Source: Micromonospora radicis (GTDB taxonomy: Bacteria; Actinomycetota; Actinomycetes; Mycobacteriales; Micromonosporaceae). Taken from it: DNA of 64,000 bases. The stretch spans positions 124,001 through 188,000 of the forward strand of contig NZ_QXEC01000010.1 in NCBI RefSeq assembly GCF_003583405.1, written 5' to 3'. A program made the position numbers and the translations under genes. Positions 34,119 through 43,318 of this stretch are shown here, piece after piece. Positions within the stretch are counted from its first letter, which is position 1. Each line of letters begins with the position of its first letter. The notes under the pieces were generated by a model. The model was not told where the DNA came from. It ran no database searches and saw only the letters and a program-made list of their open reading frames with translations.

Positions 34119-35744
34119 TCAGCTCTGCTTCTCCCCGCTGCCGATCTCGGCACGCTCGGCGCGCGGTTCGACCGGCGGGTGTCCCGGCGAGACCGGCGCC
34201 TCGGCCGGCTTCTCGATCGGGTAGAAGAAGCCCCGGACGGCCGGGCCGAGGGCACCGAGCCGGTTCATCTTCTTCGGCACGACCCAGCCGGCGTACGGCA
34301 GCTCGCCGTGCCCGTGCTCGTCGGGCGCGCTGAGCGGCTGGTGCACCTCGACGAACCGGCCGTCCGGCAGGCGCCGGATGATGCCCGTCTCCACGCCGTG
34401 CGCGAGCACCTCCCGGTCGTGCTGCTGCAGGCCGAGGCAGAGCCGGTAGGTGACGTAGTAGGCGATTGGCGGCAGGATCAACAGACCGATCCGGCCCGCC
34501 CAGGTCATCGCGTTCAGGCTGATGTGGAACTTGTCGGCGATGACGTCGTTCGCCCCGGAGAGGGTGAGGATGACGTAGAACGTGATGGCCATCGCGCCCA
34601 GACCGGTCCGGAACGGCACGTCCCGGGGACGCTGGAGCAGGTTGTGGCTCCGGTAGTCCTTCAGGTAGCGGGCCTCCAGGAACGGATAGAGCGTGGAGAG
34701 CCCCACCAGGATGCCGGGTAGCACCACGGTCGGCCAGAACAGCGGCGGGATCACGTAGCCGTCGCCGATCGGGATGAAGATCTCCCAGTCCGGCATCAGT
34801 CGGGTCGACCCGTCGAGGAACATGACGTACCAGTCCGGCTGGCTGGCGGCCGAGACCACCCACGCCTCGTACGGGCCGAACAGCCAGATCGGGTTGATCT
34901 GGAACAGGCCACCCATCAGCGCGATCACGCCGAAGACGACCATGAAGAAGCCGCCCTGCTTGATCGCGTACCGGGGGAACATCCGCTCGCCGACGACGTT
35001 GCCGTTGGTCCGCCCGGGGCCCGGCCACTGGGTGTGCTTCTGCTTGAAGACCAGGCCCAGGTGGACGCTGATCAGCGCGACCAGCAGCGCCGGGATGAGC
35101 AGCACGTGGGCGATGAAGAACCGGCTGATGATGATGGTGCCGGGGAACTCACCGCCGAAGATCGAGGTGGTCACCCAGGAGCCGATCACCGGGATGGACA
35201 GCATGATCGCCGAGGCGATCCGCAGGCCGGTGCCGGAGAGGCCGTCGTCCGGCAGCGAGTAACCGGTGAAGCCGGCCAGGAAGCCGACCCAGAACAGCAG
35301 CGAGCCGATGATCCAGTTGGTCTCACGCGGCTTGCGGAACGCGCCGGTGAAGAAGATCCGCAGCATGTGGACCACGATCGCGGCCATGAACAGCAGCGCC
35401 GCCCAGTGGTGCATCTGCCGCATGATCAGGCCACCCCGGACGTCGAACGAGATGTCCAGACTGGAGGCGTACGCGGCCGACATCGGGGTGCCCCGCAGCG
35501 GGGCGTAGCTGCCGTTGTAGATGACCTCCGTCATCGACGGCTCGAAGAAGAAGGTCAGGAAGACACCGGTGAGCAGCAGGACGATGAACGAGAAAAGCGC
35601 GATCTCGCCGAGCAGGAACGACCAGTGGTCGGGGAAGACCTTGTTGAGCAGCCGGCGCAGGGGGGTGGCCACCTGGAAGCGGTCGTCGACCGCCCGGGCG
35701 GTGTTGCCCGGCACCGCTGCTACGTCAAACTTGCGCCGCTTCAC
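34119..35744 (-). CDS. qcrB: Cytochrome bc1 complex cytochrome b subunit
   Basis: The 541-aa integral membrane cytochrome b of the menaquinol:cytochrome c oxidoreductase. It holds the two b hemes and the quinone sites. The N-terminal half has about four heme-ligating helices ([20 protein letters not shown] and [20 protein letters not shown] with paired His), and the Qo-site segment is present as [11 protein letters not shown]. The C-terminal 110 residues form the cytoplasmic extension typical of actinobacteria. The GTG overlaps the qcrA stop (GTGA). It works in a bcc-aa3 supercomplex with QcrA, QcrC and CtaCDEF. Confidence 0.96.
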   Translation of the reverse strand: MKRRKFDVAAVPGNTARAVDDRFQVATPLRRLLNKVFPDHWSFLLGEIALFSFIVLLLTGVFLTFFFEPSMTEVIYNGSYAPLRGTPMSAAYASSLDISFDVRGGLIMRQMHHWAALLFMAAIVVHMLRIFFTGAFRKPRETNWIIGSLLFWVGFLAGFTGYSLPDDGLSGTGLRIASAIMLSIPVIGSWVTTSIFGGEFPGTIIISRFFIAHVLLIPALLVALISVHLGLVFKQKHTQWPGPGRTNGNVVGERMFPRYAIKQGGFFMVVFGVIALMGGLFQINPIWLFGPYEAWVVSAASQPDWYVMFLDGSTRLMPDWEIFIPIGDGYVIPPLFWPTVVLPGILVGLSTLYPFLEARYLKDYRSHNLLQRPRDVPFRTGLGAMAITFYVILTLSGANDVIADKFHISLNAMTWAGRIGLLILPPIAYYVTYRLCLGLQQHDREVLAHGVETGIIRRLPDGRFVEVHQPLSAPDEHGHGELPYAGWVVPKKMNRLGALGPAVRGFFYPIEKPAEAPVSPGHPPVEPRAERAEIGSGEKQS

Positions 35745-36817
35745 GGCCGCTCCCAGAAGTCGGGCCCGACGGTTTCGGTGTAGTCGGACCTAGCCACGAA
35801 GTAGCCCTCGGCGTCGACCTCGATCGGCAACTGCGGCAGTCGCCGGCTGGCCGGGCCGAAGACGGGCTTGGCGTTGTCGGTGATCAGGAACTGCGACTGG
35901 TGGCACGGGCAGAGCAGACGGTTGGTCTGCTGCTCGTACAGGCTCGCCGGGCAGCCGGCGTGCGTGCAGATCTTCGAGTAGGCGGCGTAGTTGCCCCACA
36001 TGTAGTCGCCGTGGCCCTCGCGCTCGTTGTTGCGGCGCGATTCCTCGGCGTCGGCGTCCCGCAGGTGGATCAGCAGGGTCGGCGAGTCGGCGTACTTGTT
36101 GCTCACGCCGTGCTCCACGCCCGGGAAGACGGTGATCTGGCCACCGGCGCTGATGTCGGCCGGCCGGATCGGCCGCCCGTCCTCGCGGATCAGCCGGATC
36201 TTCTGCCCGTCCCGGGGGGCGAACCCGGTGGTGAACATCTGGTTGTTCTTGTGCGGCTGGGAGATCAGCCCACCCACCAGCGGTGCCGCGACGACCGCGC
36301 CGACCGGGGCCAACCCGGCCAGCAGCGACACGCCGAGCAGCGGGCGGCGCTTCACGCCCAGCTCGTCGGCCATGTACGTCATGGTCTCGCCGGTGATCAG
36401 CCGGTCGTCGCTGGACACCACGCCCTCATGCCGGTCCTGGATCGACACCTCCTTGGGCAGCAGCTTCTTGCCCCAGGTGAGGATGCCGAAGCCGATGCCC
36501 AGCAGCGCGATGCCGAGGGTCACGCCGAGCAGCGGGGTGTAGAGCTTGTCGCCGCCGCGACCCGGCTCGTACTCCCAGGGCCACCAGATGTAGATCACCA
36601 GGAAGGCGGTCGCCGCCACACCGGTGAGCAGGAACATCGCCGCCACCGTACGGACCAGCCGACGCTCGGCCTTGCTGCCCGGGACGACCTGCGGCTCGTA
36701 GTGGACGATCTCGATGTCGTCCCGGCGCGCGCCCTCGCGGACGATGTCGAACCGGCTCAGCCGTGGGTCGTTCAGGTCGACCGGCTCGTGTCCCGGCTCG
36801 GCGGTGTGCGTGCTCAT
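35741..36817 (-). CDS. qcrA: Cytochrome bc1 Rieske iron-sulfur subunit
   Basis: A 358-aa actinobacterial Rieske protein with three membrane helices (about 58-78, 95-115 and 160-185) rather than one. The 2Fe-2S site is C284-T-H286 with C289, and C303-P-C305-H306 ([10 protein letters not shown]), binding the cluster that passes an electron from menaquinol to QcrC. ATG 36817 is chosen over an upstream in-frame start because it follows GGGGG 12 bp after the qcrC stop and matches family length. Start and stop overlaps place it mid-operon. Confidence 0.95.
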   Translation of the reverse strand: MSTHTAEPGHEPVDLNDPRLSRFDIVREGARRDDIEIVHYEPQVVPGSKAERRLVRTVAAMFLLTGVAATAFLVIYIWWPWEYEPGRGGDKLYTPLLGVTLGIALLGIGFGILTWGKKLLPKEVSIQDRHEGVVSSDDRLITGETMTYMADELGVKRRPLLGVSLLAGLAPVGAVVAAPLVGGLISQPHKNNQMFTTGFAPRDGQKIRLIREDGRPIRPADISAGGQITVFPGVEHGVSNKYADSPTLLIHLRDADAEESRRNNEREGHGDYMWGNYAAYSKICTHAGCPASLYEQQTNRLLCPCHQSQFLITDNAKPVFGPASRRLPQLPIEVDAEGYFVARSDYTETVGPDFWERP

Positions 36818-36828
36818 GTTGCCCCCGG

Positions 36829-37665
36829 TCACGACTTGCCCGCAATCCACAGGCTGGCGAAGACCAGCGCGACGATGCCGACCAGGAAGATCGCGATGCC
36901 CTCGGTGGAGGGTCCGTACCGGCCCAGGTTGAACCCGCCCGGGTCGCCGTCGGAGTTCAGGGTCTGCTGGATGTAGGCGATGATGTCCGCCTTCTGCTCC
37001 GGCGTGATCTGGTTGTCACCGAAGACCGGCATGTTCTGCGGACCACTCAGCATCGCCGCGTAGATCTGCCGGTCGGTGGCCGGTCGCAGGCTCGGGGCGT
37101 ACTTGCCGGAGGAGAGGGCACCGCCGCCGCCGCTGAACGCGTGGCACTGCGAGCAGTTGATCCGGTACAGCTCACCGCCGATCGCGACGTTGCCGTCGGC
37201 GTGCAGGTTGTCCCCGGCCGGTACGACCGGGCCGCCACCCAGCTCCTGGACGTACGCGGCCAGCTGGTCGATCTCGTCCGGGCTGAACACCACGGGCTTG
37301 CGGGCGGCCTGGGCCTCCTGCCGGGCCATCGGCATCCGGCCCGAACTCACCTGGAACTCGACCGAGGCCGCGCCGACACCGATGAGGCTCGGCCCGCGCC
37401 CCTCGACCCCCTGCGCGTTGCGACCGTGGCAGGTCACACAACTCACGTCGAACAGCGCCTTGCCGTCGGCGGCGGCGGTGCTCAGCGGCGGATTGTCCTG
37501 CGCCGACGCGCTCGGGGCGAGCAGCGTGTAGGCGCCGCCGGCCAGCATCAGCGCGGCGACCAGCCGGACCGCGGCACCCAGCCGGCGGCGGCCCCTGCTG
37601 CGCGCCACGGGCCGCCCGCGCAACCGCGCGAGCAGACCGCGTCGGCGGTCGTTGTCAGAAGTCAT
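36829..37665 (-). CDS. qcrC: Diheme cytochrome c subunit of the bc1 complex
   Basis: A 278-aa membrane-anchored diheme cytochrome c that carries electrons directly from QcrA to the aa3 oxidase, replacing a soluble cytochrome c. The heme motifs are CVTCH (76-80) and CSQCH (171-175), with axial Met candidates in RMPM and NMPVF. An N-terminal signal-anchor (about 31-55) follows an Arg-rich stretch, and a C-terminal helix (about 252-274) anchors it. AAGGA precedes the ATG. It follows ctaE in the same operon. Confidence 0.95.
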   Translation of the reverse strand: MTSDNDRRRGLLARLRGRPVARSRGRRRLGAAVRLVAALMLAGGAYTLLAPSASAQDNPPLSTAAADGKALFDVSCVTCHGRNAQGVEGRGPSLIGVGAASVEFQVSSGRMPMARQEAQAARKPVVFSPDEIDQLAAYVQELGGGPVVPAGDNLHADGNVAIGGELYRINCSQCHAFSGGGGALSSGKYAPSLRPATDRQIYAAMLSGPQNMPVFGDNQITPEQKADIIAYIQQTLNSDGDPGGFNLGRYGPSTEGIAIFLVGIVALVFASLWIAGKS

Positions 37666-37735
37666 GACCTGTGTCCTTAACCGGTTTGGACCTTGTCTCA
37701 GGGGTGGTGCAGCGGCGCGGCGCGGCGCGCCAAGA

Positions 37736-38335
37736 TCACTGCAGCCAGTAGATCATGGCGTAGAGCCCGATCCACACGACGTCGACGAAGTGCCAGTAGT
37801 ACGACACGACGATCGCCGAGGTGGCCTGCGCCGGGGTGAACCGGCCCATGGTGGTACGGATCATGAAGATCACGAAGGCGATCAGACCGCCGATCACGTG
37901 CAGACCGTGGAAGCCGGTGGTCAGGTAGAACATCGAGCCGTAGCCGTCCGCGTTGATCTTGATGCCGTGGGCGACCAGCTCGCGGTACTCGTTGGCCTGG
38001 CCCATGACGAAGATCAGGCCCATCACGAAGGTGATGGTGAACCAGCGCCGCAGCGCGTGCACGTCACCCCGCTCGGCCGCGAACACGCCGATCTGGCAGG
38101 TGATCGAGGAGAGCACCAGGATCACCGTGAAGGTCGTCGCGTACGGGATGTTGAGCACCTCGGTGTGCTTCTCCCACTGCTCCGGCGCAGCCGCGCGGAT
38201 GGAGAAGTACATGGCGAACAACGCCGCGAAGAACATGAGCTCGCTGGAGAGCCAGACGATGGTCCCGACGCTGACCATGTTGGGGCGCGTCAGGGAGTGG
38301 ATCCGGCTCTTGTCAATGGCTGGGGCCGCAGTCAC
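37736..38335 (-). CDS. ctaE: Cytochrome c oxidase subunit III
   Basis: A 199-aa aa3-oxidase subunit with five membrane helices, beginning [20 protein letters not shown] as in mycobacterial CtaE. Typical subunit III segments are [39 protein letters not shown] and [19 protein letters not shown]. The GTG at 38335 is preferred over GTG 38359 by family length, and by a -10-like AATAAT six bases upstream. It is the first gene of the ctaE-qcrCAB operon, while ctaC and ctaF lie 4 kb away and ctaD is not in the window. Confidence 0.94.
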   Translation of the reverse strand: MTAAPAIDKSRIHSLTRPNMVSVGTIVWLSSELMFFAALFAMYFSIRAAAPEQWEKHTEVLNIPYATTFTVILVLSSITCQIGVFAAERGDVHALRRWFTITFVMGLIFVMGQANEYRELVAHGIKINADGYGSMFYLTTGFHGLHVIGGLIAFVIFMIRTTMGRFTPAQATSAIVVSYYWHFVDVVWIGLYAMIYWLQ

Positions 38336-38347
38336 GCGGTCATTATT
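38333..38347 (-). promoter_or_regulatory. Possible leaderless promoter for ctaE (AATAAT -10)
   Basis: On the minus strand, AATAAT (complement of 38342-38347) lies 6 nt before the ctaE GTG. The first base departs from TANNNT, so support is weaker than for the other leaderless candidates. Confidence 0.35.
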
Positions 38348-38429
38348 GCCGTTGACCACGGCCGGCGATCAGCGGGGGGCCAAACCCGGATACGGATGGC
38401 CCGATCGGTACCGTCCGGTTCGCCTGACC

Positions 38430-38445
38430 TAGGCTGATTGGCGTG
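38430..38445 (+). promoter_or_regulatory. Leaderless-type -10 (TAGGCT) for the ctaG-like gene
   Basis: TAGGCT at 38430-38435, then 7 nt, then GTG 38443, without a Shine-Dalgarno. Confidence 0.5.
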
Positions 38446-39426
38446 CTGCACGTCGACCCGATCCCGCTGACCCTGGCGGCCGCGCCGCAGCTCACCGCGG
38501 CCCCGACCAGCGGGGCCGACGCGGGGGTGCTGGCGGCCGAGGCCGGCCCGCCGCCGTTCTCGATCACCGCGGTCGTCACCGAGGCCAGCCTGGACAACTG
38601 GCTCGCCGTCGCCCTGGTCCTGGCCGCCGGCCTCTACCTGTACGGGGTGCACCGGCTGCGGGTACGCGGCGACCGCTGGCCGGTCGCCCGGACGGTCTTC
38701 TTCCTCGGGCCCGGTCTCGGCGGCATCGCCTCGGTCACCCTCAGCGGCCTGCACGCGTACGACACCACCCTGCTGTCGGTGCACATGGTCCAGCACATGG
38801 TGCTCTCCATGATCGCGCCGATCTTCCTGGCGCTGGGCGCACCGGTGACCCTGGCCCTGCGGACGCTGCCGACCGGCCCGCGCAAGCGGCTGCTGGCGGT
38901 GGTGCACAGCCGGATCGCCCGGATCTACACCTTCCCGCTGGTGGCGTTCGCCATCTTCGTGGTCAACCCGTTCGCGCTGTACTTCACCGACCTGTACCGC
39001 TACACCCTGGAACACGCCTGGGCACACGAGCTGGTGCACGCCCACTTCATCATGACCGGCTGCGTGTTCTTCTGGCCGCTGCTCGGCCTGGACCCGCTGC
39101 CGGGTCGCTGGCCGTACCCCGGCCGGGCCCTGCTGATGCTGCTCTCCGTGCCGTTCCACACCGTGCTCGGGCTGACCATCATGCAGAGCACCACCCTGTT
39201 CGGCGGCGACTGGTACCCCGCGTTGGGGTTGAGCTGGGCCGACCCCTGGGAGGACCAGGTCCTGGCCGGCGGCATCCTGTGGGCCGGCGGCGAGTTCGTC
39301 AGTGTGACCATGCTCGCCGTACTGGTGGTGCAGTGGATGCGCCACGCCGAACGGGAGGCCCGCCGGGTCGACCGCGAACTGGACCGCCAGGAGGCCCGGC
39401 AGCGCGCCGCCGAGGCCGCCGGCTGA
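38443..39426 (+). CDS. Caa3-type CtaG cytochrome c oxidase assembly protein
   Basis: A 327-aa polytopic membrane protein of the caa3_CtaG family, required for copper insertion or assembly of heme-copper oxidases in Bacillus. About seven helices are visible. His-rich membrane motifs include SVHMVQHMVLSMIAPIFLAL, AHELVHAHFIMTGCVFFWPL and PFHTVLGLTIMQSTT, good candidates for metal contacts. The Arg/Glu-rich C-terminal tail is cytoplasmic. It is transcribed away from ctaE. Not homologous to the mitochondrial Cox11-type CtaG. Confidence 0.88.
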   Translation: MLHVDPIPLTLAAAPQLTAAPTSGADAGVLAAEAGPPPFSITAVVTEASLDNWLAVALVLAAGLYLYGVHRLRVRGDRWPVARTVFFLGPGLGGIASVTLSGLHAYDTTLLSVHMVQHMVLSMIAPIFLALGAPVTLALRTLPTGPRKRLLAVVHSRIARIYTFPLVAFAIFVVNPFALYFTDLYRYTLEHAWAHELVHAHFIMTGCVFFWPLLGLDPLPGRWPYPGRALLMLLSVPFHTVLGLTIMQSTTLFGGDWYPALGLSWADPWEDQVLAGGILWAGGEFVSVTMLAVLVVQWMRHAEREARRVDRELDRQEARQRAAEAAG

Positions 39427-39589
39427 CCAGCCGGGCACGGCGGGGGGCGTGCGGCGCAGAGCACACCGACCGGTACGATCGGCGGCGCAGCTACGAGGTG
39501 GAAGCCGTCTCGAAGCCATTCGCGGGCGGGCCAGCCGGCTCACCGCGACGGTCGGTGGCGGACGGCAGCAAGCGAAGCGGAGTGTCGGC

Positions 39590-39985
39590 ATGAGCGATCG
39601 TCTGTGCACCGTCCTGCTCTACAGCGACGACCCACAGGTACGCGACCGGATGCGGCTCGCCGTCGGCACCCGCCCTGCGGCCGACCTGCGGATCGAGTTC
39701 GTCGAGGCGGCAAACTACGCCGAGTGCGTCCGGCTGGTCGACGACTACGAGATCGACCTGATGGTGCTCGACGGCGAGGCCTCCCCCGGTGGCGGCATCG
39801 GCATCGCCCGGCAGATCAAGGACGACTTCGACGACGCCCCGCCGACCTGCGTGGTGATCGCCCGCGCCGCCGACCGATGGCTGGCCGCCTACGCGGAGGT
39901 CGACGCCACCCTGGTGCACCCGCTCGACCCGGTGACCACCGCGGCCACCGTGACCGAGCTGCTGCGTACGCACGCACCCGCCTGA
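39590..39985 (+). CDS. Single-domain receiver-like protein
   Basis: A 131-aa CheY-like fold without an output domain. The N-terminal strand VLLYSDDPQVRDR supplies the acidic pair. The phospho-acceptor position is Asp in LMVLDGEASPG, and VVIARAADRW replaces the usual Thr strand. The canonical Lys near the C-terminus is not obvious (VHPLDPVTT), so phosphorylation may be weak. GGAG lies 8 nt before the ATG. It lies just upstream of trpD; no cognate kinase is adjacent. Confidence 0.75.
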   Translation: MSDRLCTVLLYSDDPQVRDRMRLAVGTRPAADLRIEFVEAANYAECVRLVDDYEIDLMVLDGEASPGGGIGIARQIKDDFDDAPPTCVVIARAADRWLAAYAEVDATLVHPLDPVTTAATVTELLRTHAPA

Positions 39986-40066
39986 CGTCCCCCTCCGGCA
40001 CCGCCTCGGCGCCGGGTGAGCCGGCGCCGGTCCCCCACCCGCACTCGTCTGCTCGGGAGGCCCGCA

Positions 40067-41113
40067 ATGGGCGATCGGACCTGGCCGCACCTGCTCACCG
40101 CGCTGCTGCGCGGGGAGGAACTCTCCACCACCGACACCGCCTGGGCGATGGGCGAGATCATGTCCGGCTCGGCGGCCCCCGCCCAGATCGCCGGCTTCGC
40201 CGTGGCGCTGCGCGCCAAGGGCGAGACGCCGGCCGAGGTGAGTGGGCTGGTCGAGGCGATGCTGCGCCGGGCCGTCCCGGTCGAGCTGCCCGAGGAGGTA
40301 CGCGCCGGTGCGCTGGACGTGGTCGGCACCGGTGGCGACCTCGCCCACACGGTGAACATCTCCACCATGACCGCGCTGGTCGTGGCCGGTGCCGGGGTAC
40401 CCGTGGTCAAGCACGGCAACCGCGCCGCCTCCTCCTCGTGCGGCACCGCCGACCTGCTGGAGTTCCTCGGCGTACCGCTGGATCTCGGCCCCGAGCAGGT
40501 GGCCCGGTGTGTGACCGAGGCCGGCATCGGCTTCTGCTTCGCCGCCCGGTTCCACCCGGGCATGCGGCACGCCGGTCCGGTCCGCCGGGAGTTGGGCGTG
40601 CCGACCGCGTTCAACTTCCTCGGCCCGTTGACCAACCCGGCGCGTCCCCGGGCTGGCGCGGTCGGCTGCTTCGACGCGACGATGGCGCCGGTGATGGCGG
40701 CGGTCTTCGCCGCCCGGGGCGACTCGGTGCTGGTCATGCGCGGCGAGGATGGGCTGGACGAGTTCACCACCGCCGCACCGACCCGATTCTGGATCGCCCA
40801 GGGCGGCGCCGTACGGGAGACCGTGGTGGACTCGATCGACCTCGGCGTACCCCGGGCCACCCTCGCCGACCTGCGCGGCGGTGACGCCCCGTTCAACGCC
40901 GACGTGGCCCGGCGGCTGCTCGCCGGTGAGCCGGGTCCGGTCCGCGACGCCGTCCTGGTCAACGCCGCTGCGGCGCTGGCCACCCAGGGCCCGCTGGACG
41001 GCGACCTGACCACCGCCCTTCGCGCCGGCCTGGACCGGGCCGCCGAGTCGATCGACTCCGGCGCCGCCGCCCGCGGCCTGGACCGCTGGATCGAGGTCGC
41101 CCGCACCGCCTGA
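40067..41113 (+). CDS. trpD: Anthranilate phosphoribosyltransferase
   Basis: A 348-aa enzyme that joins anthranilate to phosphoribosyl pyrophosphate, second step of tryptophan synthesis. It has the PRPP/Mg loop [16 protein letters not shown], the anthranilate-tunnel segment [48 protein letters not shown] and GEDGLDEFT. An ATG at 40067 with GGGAGG six bases upstream is preferred to a longer frame. No other trp gene is adjacent; the same isolation beside ctaE occurs in M. tuberculosis (Rv2192c). Confidence 0.95.
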   Translation: MGDRTWPHLLTALLRGEELSTTDTAWAMGEIMSGSAAPAQIAGFAVALRAKGETPAEVSGLVEAMLRRAVPVELPEEVRAGALDVVGTGGDLAHTVNISTMTALVVAGAGVPVVKHGNRAASSSCGTADLLEFLGVPLDLGPEQVARCVTEAGIGFCFAARFHPGMRHAGPVRRELGVPTAFNFLGPLTNPARPRAGAVGCFDATMAPVMAAVFAARGDSVLVMRGEDGLDEFTTAAPTRFWIAQGGAVRETVVDSIDLGVPRATLADLRGGDAPFNADVARRLLAGEPGPVRDAVLVNAAAALATQGPLDGDLTTALRAGLDRAAESIDSGAAARGLDRWIEVARTA

Positions 41114-41124
41114 CCATCCGCGGG

Positions 41125-41157
41125 CGGCGGCAGCGGCAGCGGCAGCGGCAGCGGCAA
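41125..41157. repeat. GGCAGC hexanucleotide microsatellite
   Basis: About five head-to-tail copies of a 6-bp GGCAGC unit just after the trpD stop. Slippage-prone; no coding role seen. Confidence 0.8.
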
Positions 41158-41172
41158 GAGTCCCAGGGTGGC

Positions 41173-41201
41173 GTGGGAAACTACAGGTGAGTAATTCCCA
41201 C
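41173..41201. promoter_or_regulatory. GTGGGAA inverted repeat upstream of the zinc-ribbon gene
   Basis: GTGGGAA (41173-41179) and TTCCCAC (41195-41201) are perfect 7-bp arms around 15 nt that include an AT-rich patch. This is a candidate operator, or a weak hairpin ending trpD transcription. Confidence 0.35.
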
Positions 41202-41284
41202 GATCGTCGACGGTCACCGCGACGGCCGCCCCGGTGCCGTCCCGCCCGGCGGCCCCGTGGACCGGCGAGCGGGAGGAGCCGCAC

Positions 41285-41479
41285 ATGGCCGAGCGTGAAC
41301 TGTACTGCGACACCTGCGAGTGCCTCCAGCCGTTCGAGGTGCCGCCCTGCCTCGACGGGCACGGCTCCACCTGCCCCGAACTGGCCTGCACCCGCTGCGG
41401 CACGGCGTTGTTCCTCGCCCCCGCCCCGACCACCTCGCCGCGCCGGCACCAACACCCCACCCCCCGCCGCGCCGCCTAA
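41285..41479 (+). CDS. Small zinc-ribbon protein
   Basis: A 64-aa protein with cysteines at 8, 11, 13, 22, 30, 35 and 38, including CDTC and CTRC knuckles, which look like a zinc ribbon (LYCDTCECLQPFEVPPC). The last 20 residues are Pro/Arg-rich and disordered. GGAGG lies 7-8 nt before the ATG, which makes translation credible despite the small size. A regulatory or nucleic-acid-binding role is possible; nothing identifies a partner. Confidence 0.7.
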   Translation: MAERELYCDTCECLQPFEVPPCLDGHGSTCPELACTRCGTALFLAPAPTTSPRRHQHPTPRRAA

Positions 41480-41549
41480 CCCCCACCCCACCCCGGACCC
41501 CCACCCCGGGCCCGCGCCCCCACCCCGCGCCCACCCCGCCATCCGCGCT

Positions 41550-41616
41550 GATCTTGCACTTTCCGTCGCCACAATGCCGCATGTCCGGACAGAAGTGCGA
41601 CCAGAACTGCAAGATC
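41550..41616. repeat. Intergenic inverted-repeat element, type GATCTTGCA
   Basis: Arms 41550-41569 and 41597-41616 are 20-bp imperfect inverted repeats (about 16 of 20 positions match), both starting GATCTTGCA. The centre holds the palindrome TGTCCGGACA (41583-41592). The right arm contains TTCTGGTC on the minus strand, shared with the element at 45838. It looks like a member of a dispersed intergenic family. Not coding. Confidence 0.55.
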
Positions 41617-41657
41617 GACGGGTGGGGAGGGCGGCGCGAGGGAGGGGTGGGGTGTGC

Positions 41658-41687
41658 GAAGGCCCGCCTCCGGGGAGGCGGGCCTTC
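41658..41687 (-). terminator. Terminator after ctaF
   Basis: The perfect arms GAAGGCCCGCCTC and GAGGCGGGCCTTC enclose a 4-nt loop, 23 nt past the ctaF stop. It also faces the zinc-ribbon gene on the plus strand. Confidence 0.8.
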
Positions 41688-41709
41688 GTGGGTGTCGGTT
41701 GGGGTTGGG

Positions 41710-42138
41710 TCAGTGCTCGGCGGTGCGGCGGGTGCCGGTGTAGTACTCGAACAGCAGGCCGCAGGCGGCGAAGATGATCGCAACCGCGCCCACCCCCAGC
41801 AGCCAGAACTGCCAGAACACCAGACCCAGGCCGGCGACCGCGGCGGCCAGCGCCAGGCCGAACGGCCAGTAGCTGCCGGGGCTGAAGAAGCCGATCTCGC
41901 CCGCACCGTCGGCGATCTCACCGTCCGGCCGGTCCTCCGGCCGCAGGTCGATCCGGCGCGAGACGAACCAGAAGAAGCCGCCGCACATCGAGCAGAGCAG
42001 GAACGACAGGAGCAGGGCGACGGTGCCGATCCACTCGACGTGGCCACCCGAGTCGGCCCAGGTCCAGCCGCCGTACAGGGCGGTCGCGAAGAGCAGGAAC
42101 GCGGCAATGATCAGGAAGATGCGCCACTCGGTCTTCAT
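41710..42138 (-). CDS. ctaF: Cytochrome c oxidase subunit IV, actinobacterial
   Basis: A 142-aa aa3-oxidase subunit specific to actinobacteria (Rv2199c type). It has four membrane helices: WRIFLIIAAFLLFATALY, WIGTVALLLSFLLCSMCG, a third near YWPFGLALAAAVAGLGLV and a last near VGAVAIIFAACGLLF. A polar loop of about 25 residues (RRIDLRPEDRPDGEIADGAG) lies between helices 2 and 3. ATG 42138 is 10 bp after the ctaC stop; a longer open frame overlapping ctaC is rejected by family length. Confidence 0.93.
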   Translation of the reverse strand: MKTEWRIFLIIAAFLLFATALYGGWTWADSGGHVEWIGTVALLLSFLLCSMCGGFFWFVSRRIDLRPEDRPDGEIADGAGEIGFFSPGSYWPFGLALAAAVAGLGLVFWQFWLLGVGAVAIIFAACGLLFEYYTGTRRTAEH

Positions 42139-42148
42139 GCCCGCCGCC

Positions 42149-43120
42149 TCAGCTTCCCGCGCCGACCGGGGCGCTGCCCTGGTTGAAGTTGTCCTGGGTA
42201 CGCCGCGTCTCGAACGGCCGGGTGGTGACCGCGTACGGCTCCTCACCGATCGAGGTCAACGCCTGCTGGGTCGAGGCGCCGTCCTGCTTGGCCGCGAGGA
42301 AGCGGTCGAAGTTCTCCGGTGAGACGACCCGCAGCTCGAAGTTCATGAAGGCGTGGTAGCTGCCGCACAGCTCGGCGCAGCGTCCCACGTACGCGCCCTC
42401 GGACTCCAGCGAGGAGACCTCGAAGACGTTGCGGATGCTGCCCGGCATGACGTCCCGCTTGAACAGCATCTCCGGCACCCAGAACGAGTGGATGACGTCC
42501 TTGCTGGTCTCCTCGAACCGGATGGACCGGTTGCTCGGCAGGACCAGGATCGGGATGACCTCGCTGGTGCCCAGCACCGAGGCGGTGGTGTTGGCGTCGA
42601 CGCCCTGCCCGTCCCGGTAGTTGAACTGCCAGTTCCACTTGAAGGCCACCACCTCGACGGTCACGTCGGGGTTGTTGGTGGTCTTCACCACGTCGGTCTG
42701 CACGACCGCGGTGTAGTAGAAGAGGACCGCGACGACCAGCACCGGCGCGATGGTGTAGAGGAACTCCATCGGCAGGTTGTAGCGGGTCTGCACGGGCAGT
42801 TGGTTGCCGCGCTTGCGGTAGCGCACCACGCACCAGAAGATCAGAGCCCAGACGAAGACGCCGACCGCGAGCGCCGCGATGCACGAGGCGATCCACAGGT
42901 CGTACATCCGCCGGGCCTCGGGGGTGATGCCACCCTGCGGCCAGCCGAAGCCGCCGAACGCCGCGCCGACGTCACAGCCCGTGAGCAGGACCAGCAGTGC
43001 CGCCCCACCGAATCCGAGGCCGGCGAGACGCCCGGCACGACGCCCCCGCCGGCCACCGGCTTTCGGGAACGCGCTGCGCCGTACGGCCGTCGGCCGTACC
43101 TCCGAACTCCTTGCGACCAC
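42149..43120 (-). CDS. ctaC: Cytochrome c oxidase subunit II
   Basis: A 323-aa lipoprotein-type subunit II that accepts electrons from QcrC at its CuA centre. The Arg-rich N-terminus leads to a lipobox-like LLVLLTGC, then two membrane helices (IASCIAALAVGVFVWALIFW and EFLYTIAPVLVVAVLFYY). The periplasmic cupredoxin domain carries the CuA ligands in GRCAELCGSYHAFM together with an upstream His (DVIHSFWVPE). FKWNWQF provides the aromatic electron-entry patch. GTG 43120 with GGGAGG upstream defines the start. It forms an operon with ctaF. Confidence 0.94.
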   Translation of the reverse strand: MVARSSEVRPTAVRRSAFPKAGGRRGRRAGRLAGLGFGGAALLVLLTGCDVGAAFGGFGWPQGGITPEARRMYDLWIASCIAALAVGVFVWALIFWCVVRYRKRGNQLPVQTRYNLPMEFLYTIAPVLVVAVLFYYTAVVQTDVVKTTNNPDVTVEVVAFKWNWQFNYRDGQGVDANTTASVLGTSEVIPILVLPSNRSIRFEETSKDVIHSFWVPEMLFKRDVMPGSIRNVFEVSSLESEGAYVGRCAELCGSYHAFMNFELRVVSPENFDRFLAAKQDGASTQQALTSIGEEPYAVTTRPFETRRTQDNFNQGSAPVGAGS

Positions 43121-43301
43121 CTGGTCCTGCCTCCCTAGCGCGCCGCGGTGCTTCCTCGATCTGGCCGGCTCCGCCGAGCGGAGCCACCGCACCAGCGGCA
43201 AAGGCGTCACCGACGGTCGCAGATTACTCGACCATGACGGGCTCGACCCGGTTGGGGTCAGTGTCCGCCCCCGACGGGGGATCTTGTCCCGACCGAGGCG
43301 A

Positions 43302-43318
43302 TAGCGTGGGCAGATGTG
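43302..43318 (+). promoter_or_regulatory. Leaderless-type -10 (TAGCGT) for the cysteine desulfurase
   Basis: TAGCGT at 43302-43307 with GTG 43316 eight bases later. An ATG at 43314 would stop at once (ATGTGA), so GTG must be the start. Confidence 0.45.

Noticed and set aside
42139..42246. Longer CtaF overlapping ctaC
   Set aside because: The added N-terminus is Arg/Ser-rich and absent from the family. ATG 42138 gives the standard four-helix subunit.
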